NCBI RefSeq assembly: GCF_002234375.1
Contig: NZ_NMQV01000001.1
Location: 62,001 to 126,000, forward strand
Reading direction: 5' to 3'
Length of the DNA stretch: 64,000 nucleotides
Source of the DNA: Pseudomonas fluvialis
Lineage (GTDB): Bacteria; Pseudomonadota; Gammaproteobacteria; Pseudomonadales; Pseudomonadaceae
In this document: positions 27,325 to 35,679 of the stretch, piece by piece
How the letters are laid out: each line of letters starts with the position of its first letter
Numbering within the stretch: the first letter of the stretch is position 1
Program-made: the position numbers and the translations under genes
Notes under the pieces: generated by a model
The model's database searches: none
Seen by the model: only the letters and a program-made list of their open reading frames with translations
Told to the model about the DNA's origin: nothing

Positions 27325-29601
27325 TCATTGTTCGTGGTCCTGGCGAACCAGCGGCAGGCGGCACTCCAGGCACAGCCCGGCACTAACGCCTGGGCGTGCC
27401 TCCAGCGAGCCACCAAAGCCTTCGATGATACTGCGACTCATCGACAGGCCCAGCCCCAGGCCTTCCGCCTTGCTGGTGTAGAACGGCGTAAACAGGTGCT
27501 CCAGCGCCTCGGCCGGCACCCCCGGCCCCTGGTCCTCGACACGCATGCACAGGCTGCCCTGCTCCACCCGCGCACTGATGACGATCTGCGAAGGCTGGCC
27601 GGCACAGTGCTCGCGGTTGGCATCGATGGCATTGCGCAGCAGATTGAGCAGCACCTGCTCGAGCAGCACGCGGTCGGCATACACGCAGCCCAGCGCCCCT
27701 TCGGCCTGTTCGATGATGCTGATCTGGCTGTTGCCGGCCTGCCACTGGCAGAGCAGCACCGCCTCATGGATCAGCTCGGCCGGTTGCAGGGCCTGCATGC
27801 GCCGCTGGCCCTTGCGCAGGAACGCGCGCAGACGGCGGATCACCTCGGAGGCATGGTTGGCCTGCTCGGTGATCCGCGCCAGCCCCTGGGCCACGCGTTC
27901 AGCAGCCTGCGGATTGTCCCCCAGGCTTTGCAAGTAACGCTGGCTGGCACTCGCGTAGTTGACCACGGCTGCCAGCGGCTGGTTGATTTCATGGGCGATC
28001 CCGGAAGCCAGCTCACCCAGGCTGACCAGCCGCGCGGTGTGCGCCAGTTCGTCCTGGTGACGACGCTGTTGCGCCTCGCGCAGCTCGCGTTCGGTCATGT
28101 CCCGGGCAATCAGCGAGTAGTAGCGCTCCCCGCCCGCCGCACGGTGTGCCAGCAACACCAGCGAGACCGGCAGGCTGGCACCACTGGCTGCGCGCAACTG
28201 TCCTTCGCTGCTCCACACGCCGTCGCGTTCGGCCAGTTGCCGGCCACTGCCGTGCAACTGCTGCAGCACCGCCGGTGCCAACAGCTCACACAGCGCCGGC
28301 AGTACCGCCCCGGGGGCCAGGCCGAGGGCACGCCGCGCCGCCGGGTTGAGGTAACTGAGCTGGCCGGCTGCGTCGATAAACAGCACCAGATCGGTATTGG
28401 CCTCGACCACCTCGGCCAGGCGCCTGCGGTTTTCTTCGGCCTGCACGCGCAGGGTGATATCCCGCGACACACTGACCACCTCGACCACCGCCCCGGTGTA
28501 GGTTTCGCGAATCGCCCGGCTGGCCGTTTCGAACCACAGATAATGCCCCTGGCGATGGCGCAGGCGCATGGTCATGGTGTGGTAGCCATCCTGTTCCAGC
28601 GCCTGGGCCGCCAGGCGCAGCAGGCGACGATCCTGGCGGTGCAACAGGCGCCGCACCGAGCTGCCACGCAACTGCTCCGGCCAGTAACCCAGCAAGGTCC
28701 AACTGGCTGGCGAGGCATCCAGAAAGCGTCCGTCCGGGGTATGCCGGGAAATCAGGTCGGTGGTGTTCTCGGTGATCAACCGGTACAGACGACGCGCCTG
28801 GGCCGCCTCGCGGGCACTGCGCAACTCCTCGCTGGCCTCCCGGCAACGGGCCAGCACACGCCCTTCGGCCGGCTCGGGGATAAAGCACCAGACCAGGCTA
28901 CGCTCGCCATCCTGCGCCTCCACCGCATCGATGGCACGCTGCTGCTGCAAGCAGGCGCGCCGCAAGGCGGCATGATTGACCGGCAGCAGTTGCGCATAGT
29001 CGGCAAACGGCCGCTCGCCCAGCAGGCGCAGCAAGGCCGGGTTGCAAGCCAGCGGCCGGCCGCCGGCATCCAGCAACAGCGCGGGCTGCGGGTCATTGAC
29101 CAGCAACGGGCTGCTGGCTGGCTGCCCACCCGCCAGACTGGCCAACTGCTTCAATAGCGGCTGCAGCCAGGCCAGCCAGGCGCTCTCCAGCTCTTCCGCG
29201 CACTCCACCAGGAGCAGCCCGGCGCCATCTGCCTGCCAGCTCAGCGCCAGCACCCAGCCCTGGCTAAGCGCGGCACGACGCAAGCGCCCGGCCAGCCAGC
29301 AGGGTAGCTGGCGGACCTGTTGCAGGCTCAGGCAAGGCTGCTCGGCCAGCAGCTGGTGCAACGCCAGGTCGCTGGCCTGCAGCGGATCACCCTGTCCGGG
29401 TGGCAGGGCCGGGCCGCCATCCTGCTGGGCATAGATGCCACTGCTGGCCTGCCAGGCCAGGTAGCCCGCCTGGCGCACCCCGGGCGCACTGAGCAGGGCG
29501 CGACGCAAGGCCTCGCCCTGCGCCGCCAGGGGCAGTTGCTCGCGCAGGCTGGCCAGCCAGCCCTGCAGGGCCAGGGCAGCAAAATCATGCTGTGCAGTCA
29601 T
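27325..29601 (-). CDS. bfiS: PAS-containing hybrid-free sensor histidine kinase, BfiS-like
   Basis: A 758-residue kinase with no obvious transmembrane segment, so probably cytoplasmic. An unassigned N-terminal region is followed by PAS-like repeats: a degenerate one near 170-260, a clear one with ITENTTDLISRHTPDGRFLDASP, and another with LVLFIDAAGQLSYLNPAARRALG. HisKA has the phospho-accepting His537 in GIAHEINQPL. HATPase_c shows LRNAIDAN, VEDQGPGVP and GLGLGLSMSRSI. The nearest family style is FixL/TodS-like with a FixJ-type partner. I chose the ATG at 29601; a TTG six codons upstream has worse spacing from its AGGTGA. It is divergent from the acyl-CoA ligase. Confidence 0.72.
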   Translation of the reverse strand: MTAQHDFAALALQGWLASLREQLPLAAQGEALRRALLSAPGVRQAGYLAWQASSGIYAQQDGGPALPPGQGDPLQASDLALHQLLAEQPCLSLQQVRQLPCWLAGRLRRAALSQGWVLALSWQADGAGLLLVECAEELESAWLAWLQPLLKQLASLAGGQPASSPLLVNDPQPALLLDAGGRPLACNPALLRLLGERPFADYAQLLPVNHAALRRACLQQQRAIDAVEAQDGERSLVWCFIPEPAEGRVLARCREASEELRSAREAAQARRLYRLITENTTDLISRHTPDGRFLDASPASWTLLGYWPEQLRGSSVRRLLHRQDRRLLRLAAQALEQDGYHTMTMRLRHRQGHYLWFETASRAIRETYTGAVVEVVSVSRDITLRVQAEENRRRLAEVVEANTDLVLFIDAAGQLSYLNPAARRALGLAPGAVLPALCELLAPAVLQQLHGSGRQLAERDGVWSSEGQLRAASGASLPVSLVLLAHRAAGGERYYSLIARDMTERELREAQQRRHQDELAHTARLVSLGELASGIAHEINQPLAAVVNYASASQRYLQSLGDNPQAAERVAQGLARITEQANHASEVIRRLRAFLRKGQRRMQALQPAELIHEAVLLCQWQAGNSQISIIEQAEGALGCVYADRVLLEQVLLNLLRNAIDANREHCAGQPSQIVISARVEQGSLCMRVEDQGPGVPAEALEHLFTPFYTSKAEGLGLGLSMSRSIIEGFGGSLEARPGVSAGLCLECRLPLVRQDHEQ

Positions 29602-29624
29602 GCCAACACCATATAGCAATTCAC

Positions 29625-29643
29625 CTATACAACCTTGGTATAG
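29625..29643. promoter_or_regulatory. Dyad CTATAC-N7-GTATAG in the bfiS/acyl-CoA ligase intergenic region
   Basis: A perfect 6-bp inverted repeat with a 7-bp spacer, 24-42 bp upstream of the bfiS ATG. It is a candidate site for the FixJ-type partner regulator or another dimeric factor. Confidence 0.4.
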
Positions 29644-29689
29644 ATTCCATATTCACCGGGCAAATTCTATAAAGCAAACCCGTGATCTC

Positions 29690-29713
29690 CCGGTATCCGC
29701 TAGAGACTACCGG
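29690..29713. promoter_or_regulatory. Dyad CCGGTA-N12-TACCGG upstream of the acyl-CoA ligase
   Basis: A perfect 6-bp inverted repeat with a 12-bp spacer, 40-63 bp before the ligase ATG. It may be an operator or the stem of a leader hairpin. Confidence 0.35.
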
Positions 29714-29752
29714 AATAACCAGAGCTAACAATTCGCCAAAGGTGTCAGCCGC

Positions 29753-31375
29753 ATGTCGATCTATGAACAGGGCCTTGAACGCGCGCCCGTCAACCACATC
29801 GCCCTCAGCCCGCTGAGCTTCATCGAACGCACCGCAGCGGTGTACCCCGACTACCCCGCGGTGGTGCACGGCTCGATCCGCCGCACCTGGGCAGAAACCT
29901 ACGCGCGCTGCCGGCGCCTGGCCTCGGCCCTGGCCGGACGCGGCATCGGCAAGGGCGACACCGTGGCGGTAATGCTGCCGAATATCCCGGCCATGCTTGA
30001 AGCGCACTTCGGCGTGCCGATGATCGGCGCGGTACTCAACACCCTCAACGTGCGCCTGGATGCCGAGGCCATCGCCTTCATGCTGCAGCATGGCGAAGCC
30101 AAGGTGCTGATCACCGACCGAGAGTTCTTTGACGTGATCCACGCCGCCGTCGGCATGCTCGACCATCCGCCGCTGGTGATCGATGTCGATGATCCGGAAT
30201 ACGGCGAAGGCCAGGCCGCCAGCGATCTGGATTACGAAGCCTTCCTCGCCGAAGGCGATCCGCAGTTTGCCTGGCAGTGGTCGGACAACGAATGGGACGC
30301 CATCAGCCTGAACTACACCTCCGGCACCACCGGCAACCCCAAAGGCGTGGTCTATCACCATCGTGGCGCCTACCTGAATGCCCTGGGCAACCAGATGACC
30401 TGGGCCATGGGCAACCATCCGGTGTACCTGTGGACCCTGCCGATGTTCCACTGCAACGGCTGGTGCTACCCCTGGACGGTCACCGCGCTGGCCGGTGTGC
30501 ATGTATTCCTGCGCCGGGTCGATCCGCAGAAGGTACTCAACCTGATCCGCGACGAGCAGGTCACCCACCTGTGTGGCGCGCCCATCGTGCTCAATGCGCT
30601 GGTCAACATGCCGCCGGAAGCCAAGGCAGCCATCGACCACCCGGTCAAGGCCATGGTCGCCGGCGCCGCGCCACCCGCCAAGGTCATCGGTGCCGTCGAG
30701 GAAATGGGCATCCAGGTTACCCATGTCTATGGCCTCACCGAAGTCTACGGCCCGGTCACCCTGTGCGCCTGGCATGCCGAGTGGGACGCCCTGCCACTGG
30801 ATGAACGCGCCGTGCTCAAGGCCCGTCAGGGCGTGCGCTACCCGACCCTGGAAGGGGTAATGGTCGGCGATCCCAAGACCCTGGAGCCGGTGCCGCGTGA
30901 CGGACAGACCATCGGCGAGATCTTCATGCGCGGCAACACCGTGATGAAGGGCTACCTGAAGAACCCCAGTGCCACCGAAGAGGCCTTCGCCGGCGGCTGG
31001 TTCCACACCGGCGACCTGGCCGTCTGCCATCCCAACGGCTACGTGGAAATCCGCGACCGCCTCAAGGACATCATCATTTCCGGAGGCGAGAACATCTCCA
31101 CCATCGAGCTGGAAGGCGTGCTCTACCGTCACCCGGCAGTACTCGAAGCGGCCGTGGTAGCGCGCCCTGACGAGAAATGGGGCGAGACGCCCTGCGCCTT
31201 CATCACCCTCAAGGCCGACCGCCAGGATGTACGCGACAGCGACATCATCCACTTCTGCCGCGAGCACCTGGCCGGCTTCAAGGTGCCCAAGACCATCGTC
31301 TTCACCCAACTGCCCAAGACCAGCACCGGGAAGATCCAGAAGTTCGTGCTGCGTGACATGGCCAAGGCGCTCTGA
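29753..31375 (+). CDS. Acyl-CoA synthetase (AMP-forming), AlkK/medium-chain type
   Basis: A 540-residue ANL-superfamily ligase that activates a carboxylic acid through an acyl-AMP to acyl-CoA. The P-loop-like motif is YTSGTTGNPKGV. The adenine-binding segment is HVYGLTEVYGP. The hinge motif is FHTGDLAVCHPNGYVEIRDRLKD, and the C-terminal lysine lies in KTSTGKIQKF. The N-terminal half resembles medium-chain ligases such as AlkK, but chain length is inferred, not shown. It is divergent from the BfiS-like kinase over 151 bp that contain two dyads. A strong hairpin separates it from the permease downstream. Confidence 0.9.
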   Translation: MSIYEQGLERAPVNHIALSPLSFIERTAAVYPDYPAVVHGSIRRTWAETYARCRRLASALAGRGIGKGDTVAVMLPNIPAMLEAHFGVPMIGAVLNTLNVRLDAEAIAFMLQHGEAKVLITDREFFDVIHAAVGMLDHPPLVIDVDDPEYGEGQAASDLDYEAFLAEGDPQFAWQWSDNEWDAISLNYTSGTTGNPKGVVYHHRGAYLNALGNQMTWAMGNHPVYLWTLPMFHCNGWCYPWTVTALAGVHVFLRRVDPQKVLNLIRDEQVTHLCGAPIVLNALVNMPPEAKAAIDHPVKAMVAGAAPPAKVIGAVEEMGIQVTHVYGLTEVYGPVTLCAWHAEWDALPLDERAVLKARQGVRYPTLEGVMVGDPKTLEPVPRDGQTIGEIFMRGNTVMKGYLKNPSATEEAFAGGWFHTGDLAVCHPNGYVEIRDRLKDIIISGGENISTIELEGVLYRHPAVLEAAVVARPDEKWGETPCAFITLKADRQDVRDSDIIHFCREHLAGFKVPKTIVFTQLPKTSTGKIQKFVLRDMAKAL

Positions 31376-31388
31376 CCACTCACCAGGC

Positions 31389-31418
31389 GCGGCCGGTTCA
31401 CCCAGGCGAACCGGCCGC
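31389..31418 (+). terminator. Strong GC hairpin between acyl-CoA ligase and permease genes
   Basis: GCGGCCGGTTC and GAACCGGCCGC form an 11-bp perfect stem with an 8-base loop, starting 14 bases past the stop. No T-tract follows. It may terminate, or stabilise the ligase mRNA 3' end. Confidence 0.45.
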
Positions 31419-31436
31419 CTGCGACACCGTTTGTAC

Positions 31437-31447
31437 AACAACAAGAA
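31437..31447 (+). promoter_or_regulatory. Candidate Crc/Hfq CA motif before the permease gene
   Basis: AACAACAAGAA extends the AAnAAnAA consensus of Crc/Hfq targets. It ends 27 bases before the ATG and just upstream of the GGAG ribosome-binding site, the usual position for translational repression. Confidence 0.5.
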
Positions 31448-31474
31448 GGGCCCTCGGGCCAACGGAGAACCCCT

Positions 31475-32848
31475 ATGCAACTGATCCACCGTAAAGACGG
31501 CGACGAACAGCCGTTCTGGAAGGCCGGCCCGTTCAAGGTCCGCCTGCCGTTCGTGCACTACCGCTGGGAAACCGCGGAAATGCTCCAGGCGCTGATCATG
31601 TTCGTGGTCAGCCTGGCAATGATCCCTCTCTTGGAAAAATACCTCGGCCTGCCCTATGACGTGGCGCTGGCTTACGTAGTGGTCTGCGGCGTCGGCTTCA
31701 TGCTGCCGGCCCTGCTCGGTGTACCCCTGGTACCCGGCTGGATCACCCCGGGCATCCCGGTGGTGCTGCTGTTCCTCGGCAAGTTCGAACCCGGCCCGGA
31801 GGCCATCCAGGCGTTGTTCGCCCTGCAGTTCCTGGTCTTCGTGATCTTCCTGTTCCTCGGCATCACCCGCCTGGGCAGCACCCTGGTGCGCCTGTTCCCC
31901 AACTCCATGAAGGGCGGCATCATCATCGGCGCCGGTATCGCCGCGCTGATCGGCGAGATCGACGCCGGCGGTCGCCTGGCCAACACGCCCATCTCGCTGG
32001 TCGCCGGCAGCCTGATCTGCCTCTACCTGATGTTTTCGGTGTCCTTCAAAGGCCTGACCGAACGCCTGCCGCTGGCCCGCAAGGTGGTCAACTACGGCAT
32101 GGTGCCGGGCATGCTGATCGCCATCTTCATCGGCATCGGCGTGGGCGAATACAAGATGCCCGACATCAAATGGGGGATCACCGCGCCGGCCTTCGGCGAG
32201 ATGTGGAACTATCTGCCGTTCAACGTCGGCTTCCCCAGCCTGGATATCTTCCTGCTGGCCGTGCCCACAGCGGTCATCGCCTATGTCATCGCCTTTGGTG
32301 ACATCATCGTCGGCCAGTCGCTGATGCAGCGTGCCGATGAGCTGCGCACCGACGAGAAAATCGACAACAACGTCGACCGCATCCACCTGGTTACCGCCAT
32401 CCGCAACGCCCTGCACGCCTTCTTCGCCCCCTACCCGGGCCTGGCCGGTCCGCTGTGGACTGCCGTGGCTGCGACCATGGCCGAGCGTTACAAGTATGGG
32501 CGCAAGGCCATGGACTCGATCTACAGCGGCGCTGGCACCTTCTGGATCACCGGCTTCATCGCGCTGTTCCTCCTGCCGCTGGTCAGTTTCTTCCAGCCGG
32601 TACTGCCGATCGCCCTGTCGCTGACCCTGATCCTCACCGGCTATATCTGCCTGATGGTCGGTTTCGAGCAACTCAATGACAACACCGAGCGCGGCATCGC
32701 CGGGACCATGGGCGTTGTCCTCGCCGTGTATGGCGCTGGCTGGGGCCTGGCGGCCGGGGCTGCGCTGTACATCATGATCGAACGCACCCACCTGCTGAAG
32801 TTCACCATGCCCGGTGACCGCCTGAAGAAGAGCGCGGAAGCCGAGTAA
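31475..32848 (+). CDS. Multi-pass permease, distantly NCS2/SulP-like, substrate unknown
   Basis: A 457-residue membrane protein with about twelve hydrophobic segments. The layout (GVPLVPGWITPGIPVVLLFLG early, MKGGIIIGAGIAALIGEIDAGG in the middle, AYVIAFGDIIVGQSLMQRADELRTDEKIDNNVDRIH later) suggests the UraA/SLC26 fold. The FGDII segment falls where NCS2 proteins carry their substrate-binding acidic motif. I cannot place it firmly in the uracil/xanthine family. It may be co-expressed with the acyl-CoA ligase, 99 bp upstream. A CA motif suggests catabolite control. It is followed by a good intrinsic terminator. Confidence 0.7.
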   Translation: MQLIHRKDGDEQPFWKAGPFKVRLPFVHYRWETAEMLQALIMFVVSLAMIPLLEKYLGLPYDVALAYVVVCGVGFMLPALLGVPLVPGWITPGIPVVLLFLGKFEPGPEAIQALFALQFLVFVIFLFLGITRLGSTLVRLFPNSMKGGIIIGAGIAALIGEIDAGGRLANTPISLVAGSLICLYLMFSVSFKGLTERLPLARKVVNYGMVPGMLIAIFIGIGVGEYKMPDIKWGITAPAFGEMWNYLPFNVGFPSLDIFLLAVPTAVIAYVIAFGDIIVGQSLMQRADELRTDEKIDNNVDRIHLVTAIRNALHAFFAPYPGLAGPLWTAVAATMAERYKYGRKAMDSIYSGAGTFWITGFIALFLLPLVSFFQPVLPIALSLTLILTGYICLMVGFEQLNDNTERGIAGTMGVVLAVYGAGWGLAAGAALYIMIERTHLLKFTMPGDRLKKSAEAE

Positions 32849-32871
32849 CCCGTTCGACCGCTGCAACCCTT

Positions 32872-32904
32872 GGGGGCGTCCGGCCCACGGCGCCCCGCTT
32901 TTTT
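32872..32904 (+). terminator. Intrinsic terminator after the permease gene
   Basis: GGGGCG pairs with CGCCCC, with an inner CCG/CGG pair closing the loop. GC and six T residues follow directly. It lies 24 bp past the stop codon. Confidence 0.82.
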
Positions 32905-33020
32905 ATTCCGGCAGGAGGCCATGGCCGCCTGCCACACGCTTGAGCGTTGGCGTGGCGGCTGCGGCCGCTGCGTCCTTTTTATCCCTCTGCTGCAACGGCC
33001 ACGCCGGCCAGGATACTGAC

Positions 33021-33887
33021 ATGCGTACTCTCTCCAGCCTTACCGGCAACAGCCAGAAACTCGACGGCGGCGCCATGTTCGGCAATGCCCCCAAGGCACT
33101 CTGGCAACGCTGGATGCCCGCCGACGAGGACAACCGCATCGACCTGGGCTGTCGCGCCCTGCTGGTCCAGGAGCCGGGGCGCAATATCCTCATCGAAACC
33201 GGTATCGGCGCCTTCTTCAGCCCGCAGATGAAGCAACGCTATGGCGTACAGGAAAGCCGCCATGTGCTGCTCGACAGCCTGGCCGAGCTGGGCCTGAGCG
33301 ATGCCGACATCGACCTGGTGATCCTCACCCACCTGCATTTCGACCATGCCGGCGGGCTGCTCGCCCCCTGGGCCGAAGGCCAGCCGGCGCGCCTGCTGTT
33401 CCCGCGCGCGCGCTTCATCACCAGTCGTCGCCACTGGCTACGCGCCGGCAATCCGCACCCGCGTGACCGCGCCTCGTTCATTCCCGAACTGCTGCAACTG
33501 CTTGAGCAAAGCGAGCGCCTGGTGCTCCTCGAACCCGGTGACGAACAGCATGTACTGGGCCAGGGCTGGCGCATGCACTGGAGCGACGGGCATACCCCGG
33601 GGCAGATGCTCCCCGAGGTGAGCATGCCGGATGGCCCGGTGGTGTTCGCCGGCGACCTGGTGCCCGGCGCACCCTGGGTGCACTTGCCGATCACCATGGG
33701 CTACGACCGTTTCCCGGAAGGCCTGATCGAAGAGAAGGAGCGCCTGCTCGACAGCCTGGCGGCCTGCGGCGGGCGGCTGTTCTTCACCCACGACCCGCAC
33801 TGTGCGCTCGGCCAGGTACAACGAGACGAACAGCAGCGCTACAGCCTGAGCCAACGCTGGACAAGCCTGCAGCGCCTGGCGCGGTAA
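33021..33887 (+). CDS. MBL-fold metallo-hydrolase
   Basis: A 288-residue metallo-beta-lactamase-fold protein. LVILTHLHFDHAGGL holds the HxHxDH zinc motif. Further ligands are likely in WSDGHTPGQM, FAGDLVPGAP and FFTHDPH. The overall pattern resembles the quorum-quenching-lactonase/N-acyl homoserine lactonase neighbourhood of the superfamily, but the substrate is unknown. The ATG at 33021 was chosen. An upstream in-frame TTG would add a signal-like stretch (VAAAAAASFLSLCC), so secretion cannot be fully excluded. It has its own unit after the terminator. Confidence 0.82.
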   Translation: MRTLSSLTGNSQKLDGGAMFGNAPKALWQRWMPADEDNRIDLGCRALLVQEPGRNILIETGIGAFFSPQMKQRYGVQESRHVLLDSLAELGLSDADIDLVILTHLHFDHAGGLLAPWAEGQPARLLFPRARFITSRRHWLRAGNPHPRDRASFIPELLQLLEQSERLVLLEPGDEQHVLGQGWRMHWSDGHTPGQMLPEVSMPDGPVVFAGDLVPGAPWVHLPITMGYDRFPEGLIEEKERLLDSLAACGGRLFFTHDPHCALGQVQRDEQQRYSLSQRWTSLQRLAR

Positions 33888-33901
33888 CCCCGCACAACCG
33901 C

Positions 33902-33907
33902 TACAAT
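33902..33907 (+). promoter_or_regulatory. Candidate -10 for the MazG-like/cmoM unit
   Basis: TACAAT followed by GGCGGGCC, 25 bp before the start of the MazG-like gene and just past the hydrolase stop. Confidence 0.35.
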
Positions 33908-33931
33908 GGCGGGCCATTCCGGGAGCCCGCC

Positions 33932-34252
33932 ATGCCTTTCACCGACCTGCTTGCCCGTCTGCACGCGATCCGCGACCACAATGCCTGGGCGCCGCTGCAC
34001 AGCCCGAAGAACCTGGCCATGGCCGCCAGCGTGGAAATGGCCGAGCTGTTGGAAGTCTTCCAGTGGCTCAGCGAAGCGCAATCCCGCCAGCTGGATGAAA
34101 CCCAGCGCCACCAGGCCGGCGCTGAGGTAGCCGACGTGATCTTCTACCTGCTGCTGCTCAGCAGCGAACTCGGCCTGGACCTGCCGCAGGTGCTACAGGA
34201 CAAGCTGGCTGACAACGAGCGACGCTTTCTCGGAGCACCTGCCCATGCATGA
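33932..34252 (+). CDS. MazG-like nucleotide pyrophosphohydrolase
   Basis: A 106-residue all-alpha NTP-PPase. VEMAELLEVFQW and EVADVIFYLLLL carry the ExxE and ExxD magnesium-binding pairs of the MazG/dCTPase group. It probably removes unusual or excess (d)NTPs; the substrate is unknown. The last 8 bases overlap the next gene. Confidence 0.87.
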   Translation: MPFTDLLARLHAIRDHNAWAPLHSPKNLAMAASVEMAELLEVFQWLSEAQSRQLDETQRHQAGAEVADVIFYLLLLSSELGLDLPQVLQDKLADNERRFLGAPAHA

Positions 34253-34994
34253 TCGCCACTTCGACCAGCTGGCCAGCCGCTTTGCAGAAAAGATCTATGG
34301 CGGCGCCAAGGGGGCCATCCGCCTCGCCGTGCTGCAGGCCGATCTCAAGGAAGTCCTGCCACAACGCCCGCTGCGGGTCCTCGACATCGGCGCCGGGCTC
34401 GGCCACATGAGCCTGTGGCTGGCCGAGCATGGCCACCAGGTGACGCTCGCCGAACCCTCCGCGCCGATGCTCGACGGGGCGCGCCAGCGCTTTGCCGACG
34501 CCGGGCAGCGTGCCGAGTTCATCCAGGCCCCCTGGCAGGACTTGCCCGGCCAGCTGCAGCAGCCCTACGACCTGGTGCTCTGCCATGCGGTGCTGGAATG
34601 GCTGGCCGAACCTGCGGCCATTCTGCCCGTACTGCACCAGCTGACCCGCGCCGATGGCTGGTTGTCGCTGGCCTTCTACAACAAGGACGCGCTGGTCTAC
34701 CGCAACCTGCTCAAGGGGCATTTCCGCAAGCTGCGCAAGGCCCACTATGCCGGCGAAGGGCAAAGCCTGACGCCACAGCAGCCGCTCGACCCACTGGAGC
34801 TGGCCGCCCTGCTCGACGGCCACTGGCATATCCACAGCCAGAGCGGTGTACGGGTGTTCCACGACTACATGCCGGTGGAGTTCCAGCAACGTGCCGAGCT
34901 GCTCGACCTGCTGGAAATGGAGCTGGCTTACCGCCGTCACCCGACCTTCGCCGGTTTGGGCCGCTACCTGCACTGGCTGTGCCGCCCCTTGTGA
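34245..34994 (+). CDS. cmoM: tRNA 5-carboxymethoxyuridine methyltransferase CmoM
   Basis: A 249-residue class I SAM methyltransferase. It begins with the CmoM-type DRHFDQLASRFAEKIYGGAKGAIRLAVL and has the VLDIGAGLGHMS SAM loop. LAFYNKDALVYRNLLKGHFRK is another CmoM hallmark. The enzyme methyl-esterifies cmo5U at tRNA wobble position 34. It overlaps the MazG-like gene by 8 bp. Confidence 0.88.
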   Translation: MHDRHFDQLASRFAEKIYGGAKGAIRLAVLQADLKEVLPQRPLRVLDIGAGLGHMSLWLAEHGHQVTLAEPSAPMLDGARQRFADAGQRAEFIQAPWQDLPGQLQQPYDLVLCHAVLEWLAEPAAILPVLHQLTRADGWLSLAFYNKDALVYRNLLKGHFRKLRKAHYAGEGQSLTPQQPLDPLELAALLDGHWHIHSQSGVRVFHDYMPVEFQQRAELLDLLEMELAYRRHPTFAGLGRYLHWLCRPL

Positions 34995-35009
34995 TACCTG
35001 CCGCGTAAA

Positions 35010-35040
35010 GGGGCGCGACTTTTTCGCGGTTTCGCGCTCC
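35010..35040 (+). terminator. Nested hairpins downstream of cmoM
   Basis: GGGGCGCGA can pair with TCGCGCTCC (one G-T pair). Alternatively, CGCGA can pair with the nearer TCGCG around a CTTTT loop. It is a possible terminator without a downstream T-run, 32 bp before the next gene. Confidence 0.3.
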
Positions 35041-35071
35041 AATGCTTCATCCTCACTGCGGAGTCTTCCAC

Positions 35072-35659
35072 ATGCCGCGCTTAGCGATACTCCTGCCACT
35101 GCTGCTCCTGCTGGCTGCCTGCCAGTCCGACAACCCCTACCAGGCCAGCAGCCTGCCACTGCCCCCCGCACCGGCCGCTGCCGCCAACAGCTTCGACGCC
35201 AGCGCCTATCCGGCCGCCCCGCGCGACTGGGCACGCTACCAGCACTGGCGCTGGCAGCAAGCGCCGGCCGGCCAGGCCCTGGCCGAGGACGCCGAACTGG
35301 CCAGTGCCGTGGCCAACGCGCTGGAACAGCGAGGCCTGCGCCCGGCGCAGCCAGACCGGCCTGCCGACCTGCTGGTACGCGCGCAGCTCGACGAACAACG
35401 CCGCTACTACTCGTACCCTGAGCAACTGGGCGGCCACTACGCTCACGGTCCCTATGGCGATTACCGTGGCGTGCATGGCCAGGTGCCGCTGACCCGCGAG
35501 GTCGAGGAACGCTTTCTGCTGTTACAGGTCGAACTGCTCGACGCAGCCAACGGCCAGGTCATCTGGCGCGGCCGCAGCGAACAGCGCCTGACCGGCCCGG
35601 CCAGCACACTGCTCTACCCGGCCGCCGAGCAAGCCCTGCAGCCGTTTCCACCGCACTGA
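35072..35659 (+). CDS. DUF4136-like outer-membrane-type lipoprotein, first of a tandem pair
   Basis: A 195-residue lipoprotein with lipobox LLAAC (Cys17) and Gln at +2, which favours the outer membrane. The mature part has an [10 protein letters not shown] segment. A central region is rich in Tyr and Gly ([24 protein letters not shown]). The C-terminal part reads [21 protein letters not shown], which is the DUF4136 pattern. The ATG at 35072 gives a clean signal peptide. It shares domain logic with its downstream neighbour, suggesting duplication. Function unknown. Confidence 0.8.
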   Translation: MPRLAILLPLLLLLAACQSDNPYQASSLPLPPAPAAAANSFDASAYPAAPRDWARYQHWRWQQAPAGQALAEDAELASAVANALEQRGLRPAQPDRPADLLVRAQLDEQRRYYSYPEQLGGHYAHGPYGDYRGVHGQVPLTREVEERFLLLQVELLDAANGQVIWRGRSEQRLTGPASTLLYPAAEQALQPFPPH

Positions 35660-35679
35660 TCCCGCCCCGGAGAACTTCC

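Noticed and set aside
29621..32866. Very long minus-strand open frame opposite the acyl-CoA ligase and permease genes.
   Set aside because: It mirrors the codon pattern of two clear plus-strand genes, has low-complexity His/Asp/Gln-rich composition and no recognisable domain. High G+C produces such antisense frames.
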